Source of the DNA: Anaerocolumna cellulosilytica
GTDB taxonomy: Bacteria; Bacillota; Clostridia; Lachnospirales; Lachnospiraceae
Direction of reading: 5' to 3'
DNA: 64,000 nucleotides
NCBI RefSeq assembly: GCF_014218335.1
Contig: NZ_AP023367.1
Location: forward strand, 3,101,501-3,165,500
Numbering within the stretch: position 1 is the stretch's first letter; each line of letters opens with the position of its first letter. Position numbers and translations under genes: made by a program. Positions 42,433 through 52,300 of the stretch are shown piece by piece. The notes below the pieces were generated by a model. It searched no databases. It was not told the origin of the DNA and worked only from the letters and a program-made list of their open reading frames with translations.

Positions 42433-44610
42433 ATGCAAAAAAGAAATGAATATATTACACTGGATTTTTTCAGAATAATTGGAGCCTTTTTAATAGTTGC
42501 CATACATACCTCACCTTTGGCTTCCATAAACTCCACGGCGGATTTTATTGTAACTCGTATTTTTGCAAGGATTGCTGTCCCCTTTTTCCTTATGGTTACC
42601 GGATATTTTATATTACCTACTTATATACACTCAAAAACTGATGGTCGTTATAAGATAATATCATTTCTAAAAAAAACCTGTCAGCTTTACGGCTTTGCAA
42701 TACTACTATATCTTCCCATAATGGTTTACAATGGTTATTTTAAGGAAACAGGTATTCTAACAATTATACAGGATATTTTTCTTAACGGAACCTTTTATCA
42801 TCTATGGTATCTCCCCGGAGCTATAACAGGTATTTTATTACTATGGCTGTTACTTAACCATGTTAAGCCACAAACGGTCTTAGGGACAACCTTGATTCTA
42901 TATTGTTTTGGCTTACTTGGTGATAGTTATTTTGGACTCATAGAAGGAATTCCTGTCATAAACAGCCTATATAAATTCTTATTTGTAATCTTTGAGTATA
43001 CTAGAAATGGTTTATTCTATGCACCTGTATTTCTCATGCTTGGTGCAGTCCTTGCAATAAACAAACGAAATGTAATGAAAGGAAACCCAAGGATAGGACT
43101 TATCCTATCCTTGCTATTAATGACTTGCGAGGGGCTTCTGCTTCATACATTTGATATACAGCGCCACGATAGTATGTACGTAACTCTACTGCCCGTTATG
43201 TATTACTTGTTCCAAACCCTATTATCCATGAGAGTATGTTCAGAAAACTTAAAAGGTTATTGGCTTCTGAATTTTATGGGTCCTGTAAGAAGCAAAGATT
43301 TGAGATTTATCTCTATGGTTATCTATATCTTCCACCCTTTAGGCATTATATTGATAAGAGGTTTTTCCAAAGTAACGGGTCTGGAATATTTATTTATAAC
43401 TAATAGTGTTATCCATTTTTTGTCAGTATCTCTGCTCTCCTATTTGGTTGCTGTGTTCTGTTTTTACTGCCGACTTTTGTTAAATAAGGAAATGCCTTAT
43501 CCAAAAAGCCGTGCCTGGCTTGAGCTTTCTATAAATAATCTGCACCATAATGTACAAGTGCTTACCTCCTTGCTGCCACATAACTGTCATATTATGGGGG
43601 TTGTAAAAGCAAATGCTTATGGACACGGGGATATAAGAGTGTCGAGAGAATTAAATAAAATGGGTATCTCTACTTTTGCCGTCGCCACCATTGCAGAAGC
43701 AATACATTTAAGAAAGCATAAGATAAAAGGGGATATTCTAGTCTTTGGTTATACCCATCCCAAAGACTTTAAATATTTGGTAAAATATAATCTGACTCAA
43801 ACAATTGTTGATTATGATTACGCCCGGACATTAAGTACCTTTGGCAGTCGTATTAAAGTTCATATAAAGATTGACACCGGTATGCACCGTCTTGGGGAAA
43901 GTTTTGAAAATCTGCACAATATAGAGGAAATCTATCATCTAGCAGGTCTTAAGATTACAGGTATTTACTCCCACTTAAGTGTGTCCGACAGTTACCTGGA
44001 AGCAGATATAACCTTTACACAGACCCAAATCAGCAGTTTTTTTAATACAATGGATAAATTAGAAGAAAAAGGTATTGATACCGGTAAAATTCATATACAA
44101 AGTAGTTACGGGCTTCTGAATTATCCGGAATTAGCTTGTGACTATGCCCGAATAGGTATTGCTCTTTATGGAGTTTTAAGCGCCCCCGATAAAATGCTTA
44201 AAGAAAAGGTCTCACTAAAGCCCGTACTTTCCTTAAAAGCAAGGGTTGTTACTGTGAAATCAATAAAAAAAGGTGAAACCGTAAGTTATGGAAGAGATTT
44301 TACAGCTCCTGATACCATGGTGATTGCAGTAGTTTCCATTGGATATGCTGATGGTATCCCAAGAAATCTAAACAACGGGAGCCTTCTTATAAAAGGAATG
44401 AAGGCTCCCATAGTGGGAAGAATTTGTATGGATCAGCTTATGATTGATATAACCAGGATTCCAAATATTGGTCAAGATGATGTAGTAACCATTATCGGCA
44501 CTGACGGGCAACTTACAATCACAGCTGAGGAAGTTGCCGCAGAATGTGGAACTATAACAAATGAATTACTAAGCCGGCTGAGTGAACGTTTAAAACGTGT
44601 ATTTATTTAA
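42433..44610 (+). CDS. vanT: Membrane-bound serine racemase VanT
   Basis: 725-residue fusion. Residues about 1-350 form an acyltransferase-3-like domain with about ten TM segments (starting ITLDFFRIIGAFLIVAIHTSP), thought to import or channel L-serine. Residues about 358-725 form a PLP-dependent alanine-racemase fold: AWLELSINNLHHNV, lysine site MGVVKANAYGHGD, MHRLGE, YARIGIALYGVL and GRICMDQLMIDI. This two-domain build defines VanT proteins that supply D-Ser. It follows the tandem leader modules; its stop overlaps the convergent activase stop by 3-4 nt. Confidence 0.92.
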   Translation: MQKRNEYITLDFFRIIGAFLIVAIHTSPLASINSTADFIVTRIFARIAVPFFLMVTGYFILPTYIHSKTDGRYKIISFLKKTCQLYGFAILLYLPIMVYNGYFKETGILTIIQDIFLNGTFYHLWYLPGAITGILLLWLLLNHVKPQTVLGTTLILYCFGLLGDSYFGLIEGIPVINSLYKFLFVIFEYTRNGLFYAPVFLMLGAVLAINKRNVMKGNPRIGLILSLLLMTCEGLLLHTFDIQRHDSMYVTLLPVMYYLFQTLLSMRVCSENLKGYWLLNFMGPVRSKDLRFISMVIYIFHPLGIILIRGFSKVTGLEYLFITNSVIHFLSVSLLSYLVAVFCFYCRLLLNKEMPYPKSRAWLELSINNLHHNVQVLTSLLPHNCHIMGVVKANAYGHGDIRVSRELNKMGISTFAVATIAEAIHLRKHKIKGDILVFGYTHPKDFKYLVKYNLTQTIVDYDYARTLSTFGSRIKVHIKIDTGMHRLGESFENLHNIEEIYHLAGLKITGIYSHLSVSDSYLEADITFTQTQISSFFNTMDKLEEKGIDTGKIHIQSSYGLLNYPELACDYARIGIALYGVLSAPDKMLKEKVSLKPVLSLKARVVTVKSIKKGETVSYGRDFTAPDTMVIAVVSIGYADGIPRNLNNGSLLIKGMKAPIVGRICMDQLMIDITRIPNIGQDDVVTIIGTDGQLTITAEEVAAECGTITNELLSRLSERLKRVFI

Positions 44611-47600
44611 AGCGAATTATTTTTTAAAGCTACAGAAAGCATTAATTTTACGCGGTTTAACTGATTGACCTGAGATATTCCCGGGTCATAATCAATTGGC
44701 ATAATATTGGCCATTGGATACCTATCCTTTAAGGGCTTAAACATACCTCTGCCCGTAATATGATTCGGTAAACAGGCAAGAGGCTGAACACATAAAATAT
44801 TGGGTATACCATTCTCTATGCATTCAATCATCTCCGCTGTAATCAGCCATCCTTCCCCTGTTTGATTGCCAAGAGATAAAACCTCAGAAGCTTTTCTAGC
44901 TAATATATCGATGGAGGCAGGCGGTGAAAACCGTCTGCTTTTTTGTAACTCCTGGTGAATCGTTTTACGGTAATAAGAAAGATAAGTCCTTGCTAATTCA
45001 CTTAGTCTTTTCTTTAATCTGCTACCTCCAAGGTACTTGTATTTAAAATCTGCATTGTATAAGGAGTAGAGGAAAAAATCCATTAAATCCGGGAGAACTA
45101 CTTCTGCGCCACCCTCTTCTAATGTTTTTATTATTTCTGTATTTGCCATTGGATGATACTTAGCGAGTATTTCTCCAACTATGGCAACCTTGGGTTTTTT
45201 TACATTGTGTATCGTTAAATGATCAAAATCCTGTACTATATTTTTTATATTTTTGTCAAAAATCCTTTTGCTTCCATTTCTGACATTTTCTTTTGCTACC
45301 TCATTCCATTTTTGATACAGCGCATAGGCAGCACCTTTTTCCTTCTCATATGGCCTTGAACCATAGAGTAATTTCATAAACAAATCACCGTATAGCAGTG
45401 ACATAATAAGCCGGTTGGCGAACCCAACAGATATCTTAAATCCTGGCTGTTCCCCTAATCCCACTATATTTAATGATATTAAAGGTATATTCTCATAACC
45501 TGCCTGCTTTAAGCCAAGCTTTAAAAACGACATATAGTTGGTAGCTCTGCACCCTCCTCCGGTCTGAGAGATGATTACAGAAGTATTATATAAGTCGTAT
45601 TTGCCTGACTTTAGAGCATGAACAATCTGCCCTATTAACAGAATAGCTGGATAACATACATCATTATTCACATATTTAAGACCTTCATCAATTGCCAGCT
45701 GGTCGGCTGACGGCAGAATCTCCAGACGGTAATTACATGCCCTTGCTGCTTCTTGTATCAGCTCAAAATGAATCGGTGCCATCTGAGGTGCCAAAATGGT
45801 GTGTGTTTTTCTGATTTCATTGGTAAAAATAGGATTGTTATAGGTTATAACCTCTTTAAAGGGCGTATAGGATTCCTTTTCTCTCTCTTCGATTGCGGCT
45901 TTTAACGAACGAATTCTTATCTTTACAGCTCCCAGATTATTGCCTTCATCTATCTTTAACATGGTATAAATTTTTCCGGAGGCAGCTAAAATTTCAATTA
46001 ATTGATCCGAAGTTACGGAGTCTAAGCCACACCCAAAAGAATTCAGTTGTATCAAATTAAGGCATTCTTCCTCTGCTACTTTTACTGCTGCTCTGTATAT
46101 TCTGGAATTGTAAGACCACTGGTCTACTACCCTAAGTTTTTGTTTTAAAGGAGCCATATGGGAGATGCTGTCTTCTGTCAAAACAGCAAAACCAAAAGAA
46201 CGAATCAGTTCCGGAATACCATGATGAACCTCCGGATCTAAATGGTATGGCTTACCACAAAGCACAATACCTCTTTTTTTATTCGCCGCTAAAAACTTTA
46301 GTGTATCTTCTCCCTTTTGTCTAATATCCTTTTTAAATCGTTCTAATTCCCCTCTAGCAGTTTTTACAGCACTCCTAATCTCCTCTACGGTTATCTTGTA
46401 TTCCATTAACGCTTCTGCCATTGCCTTTTCTAAGGCTTTGTCATTGTTCATGGTGATGAAAGGTGCCAGATATTTAACTCCCTTTACCTCTTCTATATTG
46501 TTTCTGGTAACTTCAGAATAAGATATAACAATGGGGCAATTATAGTGATTATCCGCATCTTCATATTCTCTTTTTTCATAAACTACGGAAGGATAAAAGA
46601 TAGTGTTAATACCTCTCTCCATTAAATTAAAAATATGACCATGACAAAGTTTTGCCGGATAGCAAACTGAATCAGAAGGTATGGTTTCGAGACCTCTTTC
46701 ATAAAGCTTTTTAGTGGAAGGTGAAGATAACAATACTCGAAAACCTAAACTGGTAAAGAAAGCAAACCAAAAAGGATAATTTTCATACATGTTCAAAGCC
46801 CTGGGCATCCCAATTACACCACGTATGGCCTCTTCTTCCTTAAGCGGAGTATAGGAAAACAACCTTTGATATTTGTAAGTGTATAAATCAGGCAGCTTTT
46901 CCGCTGCCTGAAAGATATCCTCCCCAGCTTCTTTGGCAGTATCAGCTTTTTTGTAATTACTAATCTTTAAGTAATTACTTGTCTTGGCTGGCAGTATAGC
47001 TCCCAGCTCACAGCGATTTCCACTTACAAAAGTATCGCCAATAGAGAATACATTTACAGTCAACAGGCAATGATTGGTACATTTTTTACATCTTTCATAG
47101 GATGTATCCATTGCAAAAGAATGTAGATACGCTTCCCCAACCAATGTGGTTTTCGATTCTGAATCAGCTAAATATTTTTCTTTTGCTAATAAAGCTGCAC
47201 CAAGAGCTCCCATTAAACCCGCTATTTCCGGTCTTACCACTTCTCTTTCTGTAATCAATTCAAAACATCTTAACACCGCATCATTATAAAAGGTTCCACC
47301 TTGGACTATCATACGCCTGCCCATATCTTTTTCACCGCGAATCTTTATCACCTTATAAATAGCATTTTTGACTACCGAATAGGATAAGCCTGCGGATAAA
47401 TCTCCGATAGCAGCTCCCTCTTTTTGTGCTTGTTTCACTTTGGAATTCATAAAAACGGTACATTTCGTGCCTAAATCTACCGGAGCTTTTGCAAACAGCC
47501 CAAGCTTAACAAATTCCTTAATATCCAGATTCATAGAGGAAGCAAAACTTTCCAGAAAGGAACCACAACCGGAGGAACAGGCTTCATTTAAAAGAATACT

Positions 47601-48995
47601 GTCTATCGTTCCATTCTTAATTCGTAAACACTTCATATCCTGTCCGCCAATGTCCAGTATAAAGTCCACACCTGGAAGAAAATATTCCGCTGCTTTATAA
47701 TGTGCTATGGTCTCTATCTCTCCCATATCCACATGAAAGGCAGCTTTTAATAGTTCCTCTCCATAACCAGTGACAGTACTTTTCCTTATAACTGCACCAA
47801 CCGGTAGCTTTTTGTATATATCTTTTAGGATTTCTGCCGCCTTCTTTAAAGGCTCTCCCTGATTGCTTCCATAGAACTGGTATAATATTTCATCCTCTTC
47901 TCCAAGCAGTATAACCTTCGTGGTTGTTGAACCTGCATCAATCCCTAAGAAAGTATTACCTGTATAACTGCTTAAATCAAATTCTCGCATCTTACTCTGA
48001 CTATGGCGTAATTTAAATTTTTCATATTCCTTCTCAGAAGCAAACAAAGGAGGTAAAACCTTAATATCTTCTCTCATTTCCTTTAAAGCCTGAATTTCAT
48101 GAATCATTGTATTAATTTCAACCGGACTGACACCCTCTTCAGAATTAAAATCTTTTTCCTTGCAGGATGTTTTAGCCATAGATGTTTCTTTCCCTTCGTG
48201 GTACTTTGGCTTTTGTCCTTTTTCTCCTGCTAAGAGAGCTGCACCTATCGCCGGGTACAAAAGACCATTATCCGGAATAATTACCTCTTCATCCATCAGA
48301 TGAAGACTTTCTATAAATCTCTTTCTAAGTTCAGAAAGAAAGTATAGAGGACCCCCTAGAAATGCAACTCTCCCCCGTATTGGCTTACCGCAAGCAAGCC
48401 CGCCTAAAGTCTGATTTACGACTGCCTGAAAGATTGAGGCAGCAATATCCTCCTTTCTGGCACCATCATTTAACAGGGGTTGAATATCCGTTTTAGCAAA
48501 AACGCCGCAACGGGATGCAATGGGATATAACACTTTATAATTTTTGGCATACTCATTTAAGCCTGCCGCATCCGTATTTAATAAAGCAGCCATTTGGTCA
48601 ATAAAGGCTCCTGTACCACCGGCACAGCTATTATTCATACGTTGTTCAACACTGCCTTTTAGGTAAGTTATTTTGGCATCTTCTCCCCCCAGCTCAATAA
48701 CTACCTCTGCCTGAGAAATCAGCGTTTCCACAGCCTTTGTACAGGCTATGACCTCCTGTTCAAAATTCAGCTTAAGCCAGTTTGACACGGATAAACCACC
48801 GGAGCCTGTCGTGTTAATCAAGCAGGGGTGGTTTCCCAGTGTCTTATAGCAATCCGTCATGACCTTTATAATCGTATTTTTGATATCCGATAGATGTCTC
48901 TTATATTCACTGTAAATTAATTGATTCTTTTCGTTTAATACTGCTATTTTAATCGTAGTGGAGCCTATGTCCAGACCAATTCTATATATGCTCAT
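44607..48995 (-). CDS. Giant acyl-CoA dehydratase activase-related protein (ASKHA x2 + DUF2229/HgdB-like)
   Basis: 1462 residues. Two BcrAD/HgdC-type ATPase domains in tandem: the first (about 1-260) with IGLDIGSTTIKIAV and SCAGGTGAFIDQM, the second (about 345-610) with FLGIDAGSTTTKVIL and ACSSGCGSFLESF; each has the cysteine that would bridge an Fe-S cluster. Then a CxxC region (CKKCTNHCLLTV, about 640), a DUF2229 domain (GVIGMPRALNMYENYPFW) and an HgdB-like C-terminal half with cysteines in SFGCGLDS, NDVCYPA and GGGCRATNY. This fusion is widespread in anaerobes; its substrate is unknown. ATG behind AGGAGA. No acyl-CoA pathway genes lie nearby. Confidence 0.85.
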   Translation of the reverse strand: MSIYRIGLDIGSTTIKIAVLNEKNQLIYSEYKRHLSDIKNTIIKVMTDCYKTLGNHPCLINTTGSGGLSVSNWLKLNFEQEVIACTKAVETLISQAEVVIELGGEDAKITYLKGSVEQRMNNSCAGGTGAFIDQMAALLNTDAAGLNEYAKNYKVLYPIASRCGVFAKTDIQPLLNDGARKEDIAASIFQAVVNQTLGGLACGKPIRGRVAFLGGPLYFLSELRKRFIESLHLMDEEVIIPDNGLLYPAIGAALLAGEKGQKPKYHEGKETSMAKTSCKEKDFNSEEGVSPVEINTMIHEIQALKEMREDIKVLPPLFASEKEYEKFKLRHSQSKMREFDLSSYTGNTFLGIDAGSTTTKVILLGEEDEILYQFYGSNQGEPLKKAAEILKDIYKKLPVGAVIRKSTVTGYGEELLKAAFHVDMGEIETIAHYKAAEYFLPGVDFILDIGGQDMKCLRIKNGTIDSILLNEACSSGCGSFLESFASSMNLDIKEFVKLGLFAKAPVDLGTKCTVFMNSKVKQAQKEGAAIGDLSAGLSYSVVKNAIYKVIKIRGEKDMGRRMIVQGGTFYNDAVLRCFELITEREVVRPEIAGLMGALGAALLAKEKYLADSESKTTLVGEAYLHSFAMDTSYERCKKCTNHCLLTVNVFSIGDTFVSGNRCELGAILPAKTSNYLKISNYKKADTAKEAGEDIFQAAEKLPDLYTYKYQRLFSYTPLKEEEAIRGVIGMPRALNMYENYPFWFAFFTSLGFRVLLSSPSTKKLYERGLETIPSDSVCYPAKLCHGHIFNLMERGINTIFYPSVVYEKREYEDADNHYNCPIVISYSEVTRNNIEEVKGVKYLAPFITMNNDKALEKAMAEALMEYKITVEEIRSAVKTARGELERFKKDIRQKGEDTLKFLAANKKRGIVLCGKPYHLDPEVHHGIPELIRSFGFAVLTEDSISHMAPLKQKLRVVDQWSYNSRIYRAAVKVAEEECLNLIQLNSFGCGLDSVTSDQLIEILAASGKIYTMLKIDEGNNLGAVKIRIRSLKAAIEEREKESYTPFKEVITYNNPIFTNEIRKTHTILAPQMAPIHFELIQEAARACNYRLEILPSADQLAIDEGLKYVNNDVCYPAILLIGQIVHALKSGKYDLYNTSVIISQTGGGCRATNYMSFLKLGLKQAGYENIPLISLNIVGLGEQPGFKISVGFANRLIMSLLYGDLFMKLLYGSRPYEKEKGAAYALYQKWNEVAKENVRNGSKRIFDKNIKNIVQDFDHLTIHNVKKPKVAIVGEILAKYHPMANTEIIKTLEEGGAEVVLPDLMDFFLYSLYNADFKYKYLGGSRLKKRLSELARTYLSYYRKTIHQELQKSRRFSPPASIDILARKASEVLSLGNQTGEGWLITAEMIECIENGIPNILCVQPLACLPNHITGRGMFKPLKDRYPMANIMPIDYDPGISQVNQLNRVKLMLSVALKNNSL

Positions 48996-49251
48996 TCGGT
49001 AATCTCCTATGTTTTAATATCCATATTCTGTACTATCTATTTATTATGGACAGGAAAACATAAATCATACACTTTAGCTTTTATGTGACCATAGAGTTGG
49101 CTTAGCCGGGTCTATTTTTTTGTACTCTCTAACTAGATATATCATTTATAAGCTTTCTGTATATTTATAATCAGTTTCTTGTAAAGCAGGTATCTAAGTT
49201 TCTATGTGATTATATTCATCGAACCTCTGTCTAATCTCTTCAATCAGTAGT

Positions 49252-50079
49252 TCATCCAATCTGTTTTAAATTGTATCTAGCATAATAAAACATATATTGT
49301 TGCACAATTCCAGCAAATCCAGAATAGTGATTTATATCAAATTTTTTCTGGTATACCTGGTTCAGTATTCGGTCTATCCACACATCTATAGGGAATGCTT
49401 CTATATGGTGAAGGCTGAATAGAGCAACACAATTAGCAACCTTTATACCAACGCCAGATAAGGTCTTTAGTATCTCTATGGATTCTTCATAGGATACCTG
49501 CTGCAAATGTTTTAAATCAATTCTCTCCTGTACTATAGCATCTGTGGTTTTTATAATATAATCATCTCTATAACCAAGACCTGCTTCTCTAAGCTCCGCC
49601 TTCGTGGCCTTTGACAACTCCTCCGGCGAAGGAAAGGTAAAATACTCAACATTTCTATGTATGTTTCTCTTGCACTGCCCATATTTTCTGCTTAAAGCCT
49701 CAACGCAGGTTTTAATAGCCGGTATACTTTTTCGCTGGGATATAATAAAAGTAATTAAGGTTTCATAGACATCCTGTTTCAAGATGCGCAGACCTTTTCC
49801 ATACGCCGCAGCATTTTTAAGAAATTCATCTTTTCCTTTTAGAAGTGATGTCACTACCTTATGATAGTCATATCCCATATCAAAATAGTCCTTCCAAACT
49901 TCTTCATATTCTTTCTCATCACAGGTTATCTCTACGGTGTCTGAAGTAAGCTGGGTAAGTTCTATATATTTTCCCAATGCAACCAGACTATATCTATCCT
50001 TTTCCAGTTCATTCATACGGAAGCACTGCCCGGACATTGCTATATGTTCCAAATTAAAATTCTCAGATGTAATAATCAA
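49252..50079 (-). CDS. 8-oxoguanine DNA glycosylase (OGG1 family)
   Basis: Bifunctional base-excision repair glycosylase, about 275 residues. OGG N-terminal domain with SGQCFRM, SQRKS at about 119-123, helix-hairpin-helix LSGVGIKVANCVALF with catalytic Lys (218 of the 280-residue frame) and catalytic Asp in FPIDVWIDR (237). The frame starts with ATG at 50094 without a ribosome site; a TTG at 50079 lies 7 nt after GAGGT and is the likelier start. It is followed by about 250 nt of empty sequence before the activase start. Confidence 0.9.
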   Translation of the reverse strand: MIITSENFNLEHIAMSGQCFRMNELEKDRYSLVALGKYIELTQLTSDTVEITCDEKEYEEVWKDYFDMGYDYHKVVTSLLKGKDEFLKNAAAYGKGLRILKQDVYETLITFIISQRKSIPAIKTCVEALSRKYGQCKRNIHRNVEYFTFPSPEELSKATKAELREAGLGYRDDYIIKTTDAIVQERIDLKHLQQVSYEESIEILKTLSGVGIKVANCVALFSLHHIEAFPIDVWIDRILNQVYQKKFDINHYSGFAGIVQQYMFYYARYNLKQIG

Positions 50080-50226
50080 TTTTATTAACCTCATATCATA
50101 AGTTTACAACGAATAGTTACCATAAATATTATAAGTAAAAGAAAGGGGAATGTAAATGATGAGATTTTTCCTTTCCCGTTTTGCACTAATTCAATTACTA
50201 TATCACATTTAGACGGTATAAATTAA

Positions 50227-50264
50227 AAAAAAGAAACCTCAGACCTGTCTATGGTTTCTTTTTT
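50227..50264. terminator. gapN terminator, possibly bidirectional
   Basis: AAAAAAGAAACC (50227-50238) and GGTTTCTTTTTT (50253-50264), 14-nt loop, T-rich on both strands, just after the gapN stop. Confidence 0.75.
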
Positions 50265-50281
50265 CTATTATTTTATTTATA

Positions 50282-51712
50282 TTAATGATTCAAATTTATA
50301 ACAGTTGCTTTTACTCTTGTCATCGCCTCAATAGAATACCGTATACCTTGTGTCCCGATTCCGGATTTTTTCACGCCCAGGAAAGGGAAATGGTCCGGTC
50401 CACGTTCGGTTTTGTTATTCACCTGTACGGTTCCTACTTCCAAACGGTTTGCTACATAAAAAGCGTCTGTAATATTTTCTGTAAAGACTGAACTTTGAAG
50501 TCCGTATTCTGAGCGGTTTGCCAGTTCAATCGCTTCATCCACACTGTTTACTCTTAAAATAGGCAGTACAGGTCCAAAAGGTTCTTCCCATGCAACCCGC
50601 ATATCCGTAGTTACATAGTCAAAAAGTGTAGGATAGATTAGATTGCCCTGACGTTTTCCGCCAACAATTAACTTTGCCCCTTTTTCTTTGGCATCCTCAA
50701 TAAGTTCCATTACAAAGTCAGCCGCCTTTGTACTTATTAGTGGAACTACATCCACTTGTTTTTCCAAGGGATTTCCTACCTGAAGCTTACTGATTTCCTC
50801 ATTCAGATAACCTATCAACTCATCTGCCACTTCATCAACCACAAGTATTCTTTTAACAGCTGTACATCTTTGTCCTGAATAGGAGAAAGCTCCTGCAATT
50901 ATATTTTTTGCTGCAAACGCAAGATTAGCATCTTTTAATACAATTGCTGCATCTTTACCACCTAGTTCCATCAATAAGGGAACCATATGAACCTTTTCTG
51001 AAATACCTAATCCTATCTCTGTACTTCCTGTAAAATTAATAAAGTTAATATCCGTATGACTGACCACATAATCACCGATTTCACTTCCTTTTCCAGTTAC
51101 AAGATTAAGTACGCCTTCCGGCAATCCGGCTTTTTGAAATAATTTTACAAGCTCCATACCGCAAAGGCTTCCTATCGTCGCCGGTTTAAAAACAACTGTA
51201 TTTCCCGCTATCAGAGCTGGGGCTATTTTAGACGTTGCCAGGTTAATGGGATAGTTAAAGGGTGAAATAGCAAGAACAACACCAACCGGCTCTCTTGTCA
51301 CCATTGCAAACTTATCTTTATTGAAGCCAGAAAAGGTATCACCTTGGATACTTTCCCCATGTATACTTTTTGCTGTATCAGCAGTAAAACGTATAAAGTC
51401 AGCAGTTCTTTTAATCTCAGAGTTTGCACTCTTATAATCTTTCCCCACTTCCTTCATTAGTAAATCTGTGAGTCTGTCTATATGTTCCAGTAATATATCA
51501 GCCGCTTTATATAGAATATCCGCACGAACATTCAGCGGTACGTTCTTCCATCCCTTAAAAGCTTCTTTTGCCATCCAGACCGCAGAATCTACGTCTTTTT
51601 TTGTCATAGCAGGCACCAAACCAATAACTGAATCATCGATTGGAGATTTAATCTCCACGTATTGTATATTATCTTTTAGTATTGAACGGTCAAATACATA
51701 TTTTTGAGTCAT
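50282..51712 (-). CDS. gapN: Non-phosphorylating NADP-dependent glyceraldehyde-3-phosphate dehydrogenase
   Basis: Aldehyde dehydrogenase superfamily protein of 476 residues, oxidising glyceraldehyde-3-phosphate directly to 3-phosphoglycerate with NADPH formation. Active-site Glu in MELGGKDAAIVL (about 248-259), catalytic Cys in GQRCTAVKR (about 284), cofactor site FTGSTEIG and FNYPINLATSKIAPAL. The family split GapN versus other ALDHs is by overall resemblance (VNNKTERGPDHFPFLGVKKSGIGTQGI C-terminus). Start ATG behind AAAGGAG. Confidence 0.88.
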   Translation of the reverse strand: MTQKYVFDRSILKDNIQYVEIKSPIDDSVIGLVPAMTKKDVDSAVWMAKEAFKGWKNVPLNVRADILYKAADILLEHIDRLTDLLMKEVGKDYKSANSEIKRTADFIRFTADTAKSIHGESIQGDTFSGFNKDKFAMVTREPVGVVLAISPFNYPINLATSKIAPALIAGNTVVFKPATIGSLCGMELVKLFQKAGLPEGVLNLVTGKGSEIGDYVVSHTDINFINFTGSTEIGLGISEKVHMVPLLMELGGKDAAIVLKDANLAFAAKNIIAGAFSYSGQRCTAVKRILVVDEVADELIGYLNEEISKLQVGNPLEKQVDVVPLISTKAADFVMELIEDAKEKGAKLIVGGKRQGNLIYPTLFDYVTTDMRVAWEEPFGPVLPILRVNSVDEAIELANRSEYGLQSSVFTENITDAFYVANRLEVGTVQVNNKTERGPDHFPFLGVKKSGIGTQGIRYSIEAMTRVKATVINLNH

Positions 51713-51928
51713 ATTATCGCTCCTTTCGCAAAGTCAGTCTATCTCTTTTTTAGACTAATGTAAAAGCTATAATCATAAGACAATCACTATTATAGTATGA
51801 TAGTAATGCTAATATTATATTTAATCTCTTTCATAATATTAATTATATTTACTGCTTTTCTAAAAAGTTAAACCAATCATAACGAAAGAATTATATTTTG
51901 TATGTGACTAAGTTACAGGAATAAATAC

Positions 51929-52294
51929 TTATAGCTTTTGCTCGCTGATAATGCGTTCTAACTCAAGTAATTCTCCCTGAGACAATTTCTGATTTCTTAA
52001 ATATTCCATAAAAAAATTGCTTAACGAGCCATTAAAAAATTTGTCCAAAAGAGCTTTTGTCTCTGTGTTTTGTACCGTTCGTTTTGATACTAGAGCTTTA
52101 CACAAGAAACCGGGTTCTTCTCTCTTTACTGCACCTTTTTCTATAAGACGTTTTATAACAGTATAAGTAGTATTTTTTTCCCATCCTATGTATTCTTTAA
52201 TTATTTTGGAGATGTCCTTGGCGGCTAGTACTTTATTAGACCACAATAACTCCATTATATTTAATTCACCTTCATGTAGACGTATTTCATTCAT
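51929..52294 (-). CDS. BlaI/MecI-family repressor (orphan)
   Basis: 121-residue winged-helix repressor: IRLHEGELNIMELLWSNKVLAAKDISKII, then TTYTVIKRLIEKGAVKRE as the wing and recognition region, and a C-terminal dimerisation helix. BlaI/MecI proteins are inactivated by a BlaR1/MecR1 protease receptor, but none is adjacent. The ATG at 52294 lies after GGGAGCTTAGG; the frame continues upstream to 52369 only through the repeat sequence. It is preceded by tandem hairpin/GGGAG modules. Confidence 0.85.
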   Translation of the reverse strand: MNEIRLHEGELNIMELLWSNKVLAAKDISKIIKEYIGWEKNTTYTVIKRLIEKGAVKREEPGFLCKALVSKRTVQNTETKALLDKFFNGSLSNFFMEYLRNQKLSQGELLELERIISEQKL

Positions 52295-52300
52295 CCTAAG

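Noticed and set aside
49198..49260. Short open frame (LDELLIEEIRQRF) just past the OGG-type gene, as a possible frameshifted C-terminus
   Set aside because: OGG homologues end near the observed stop and the catalytic domain is complete; no evidence of a lost extension.
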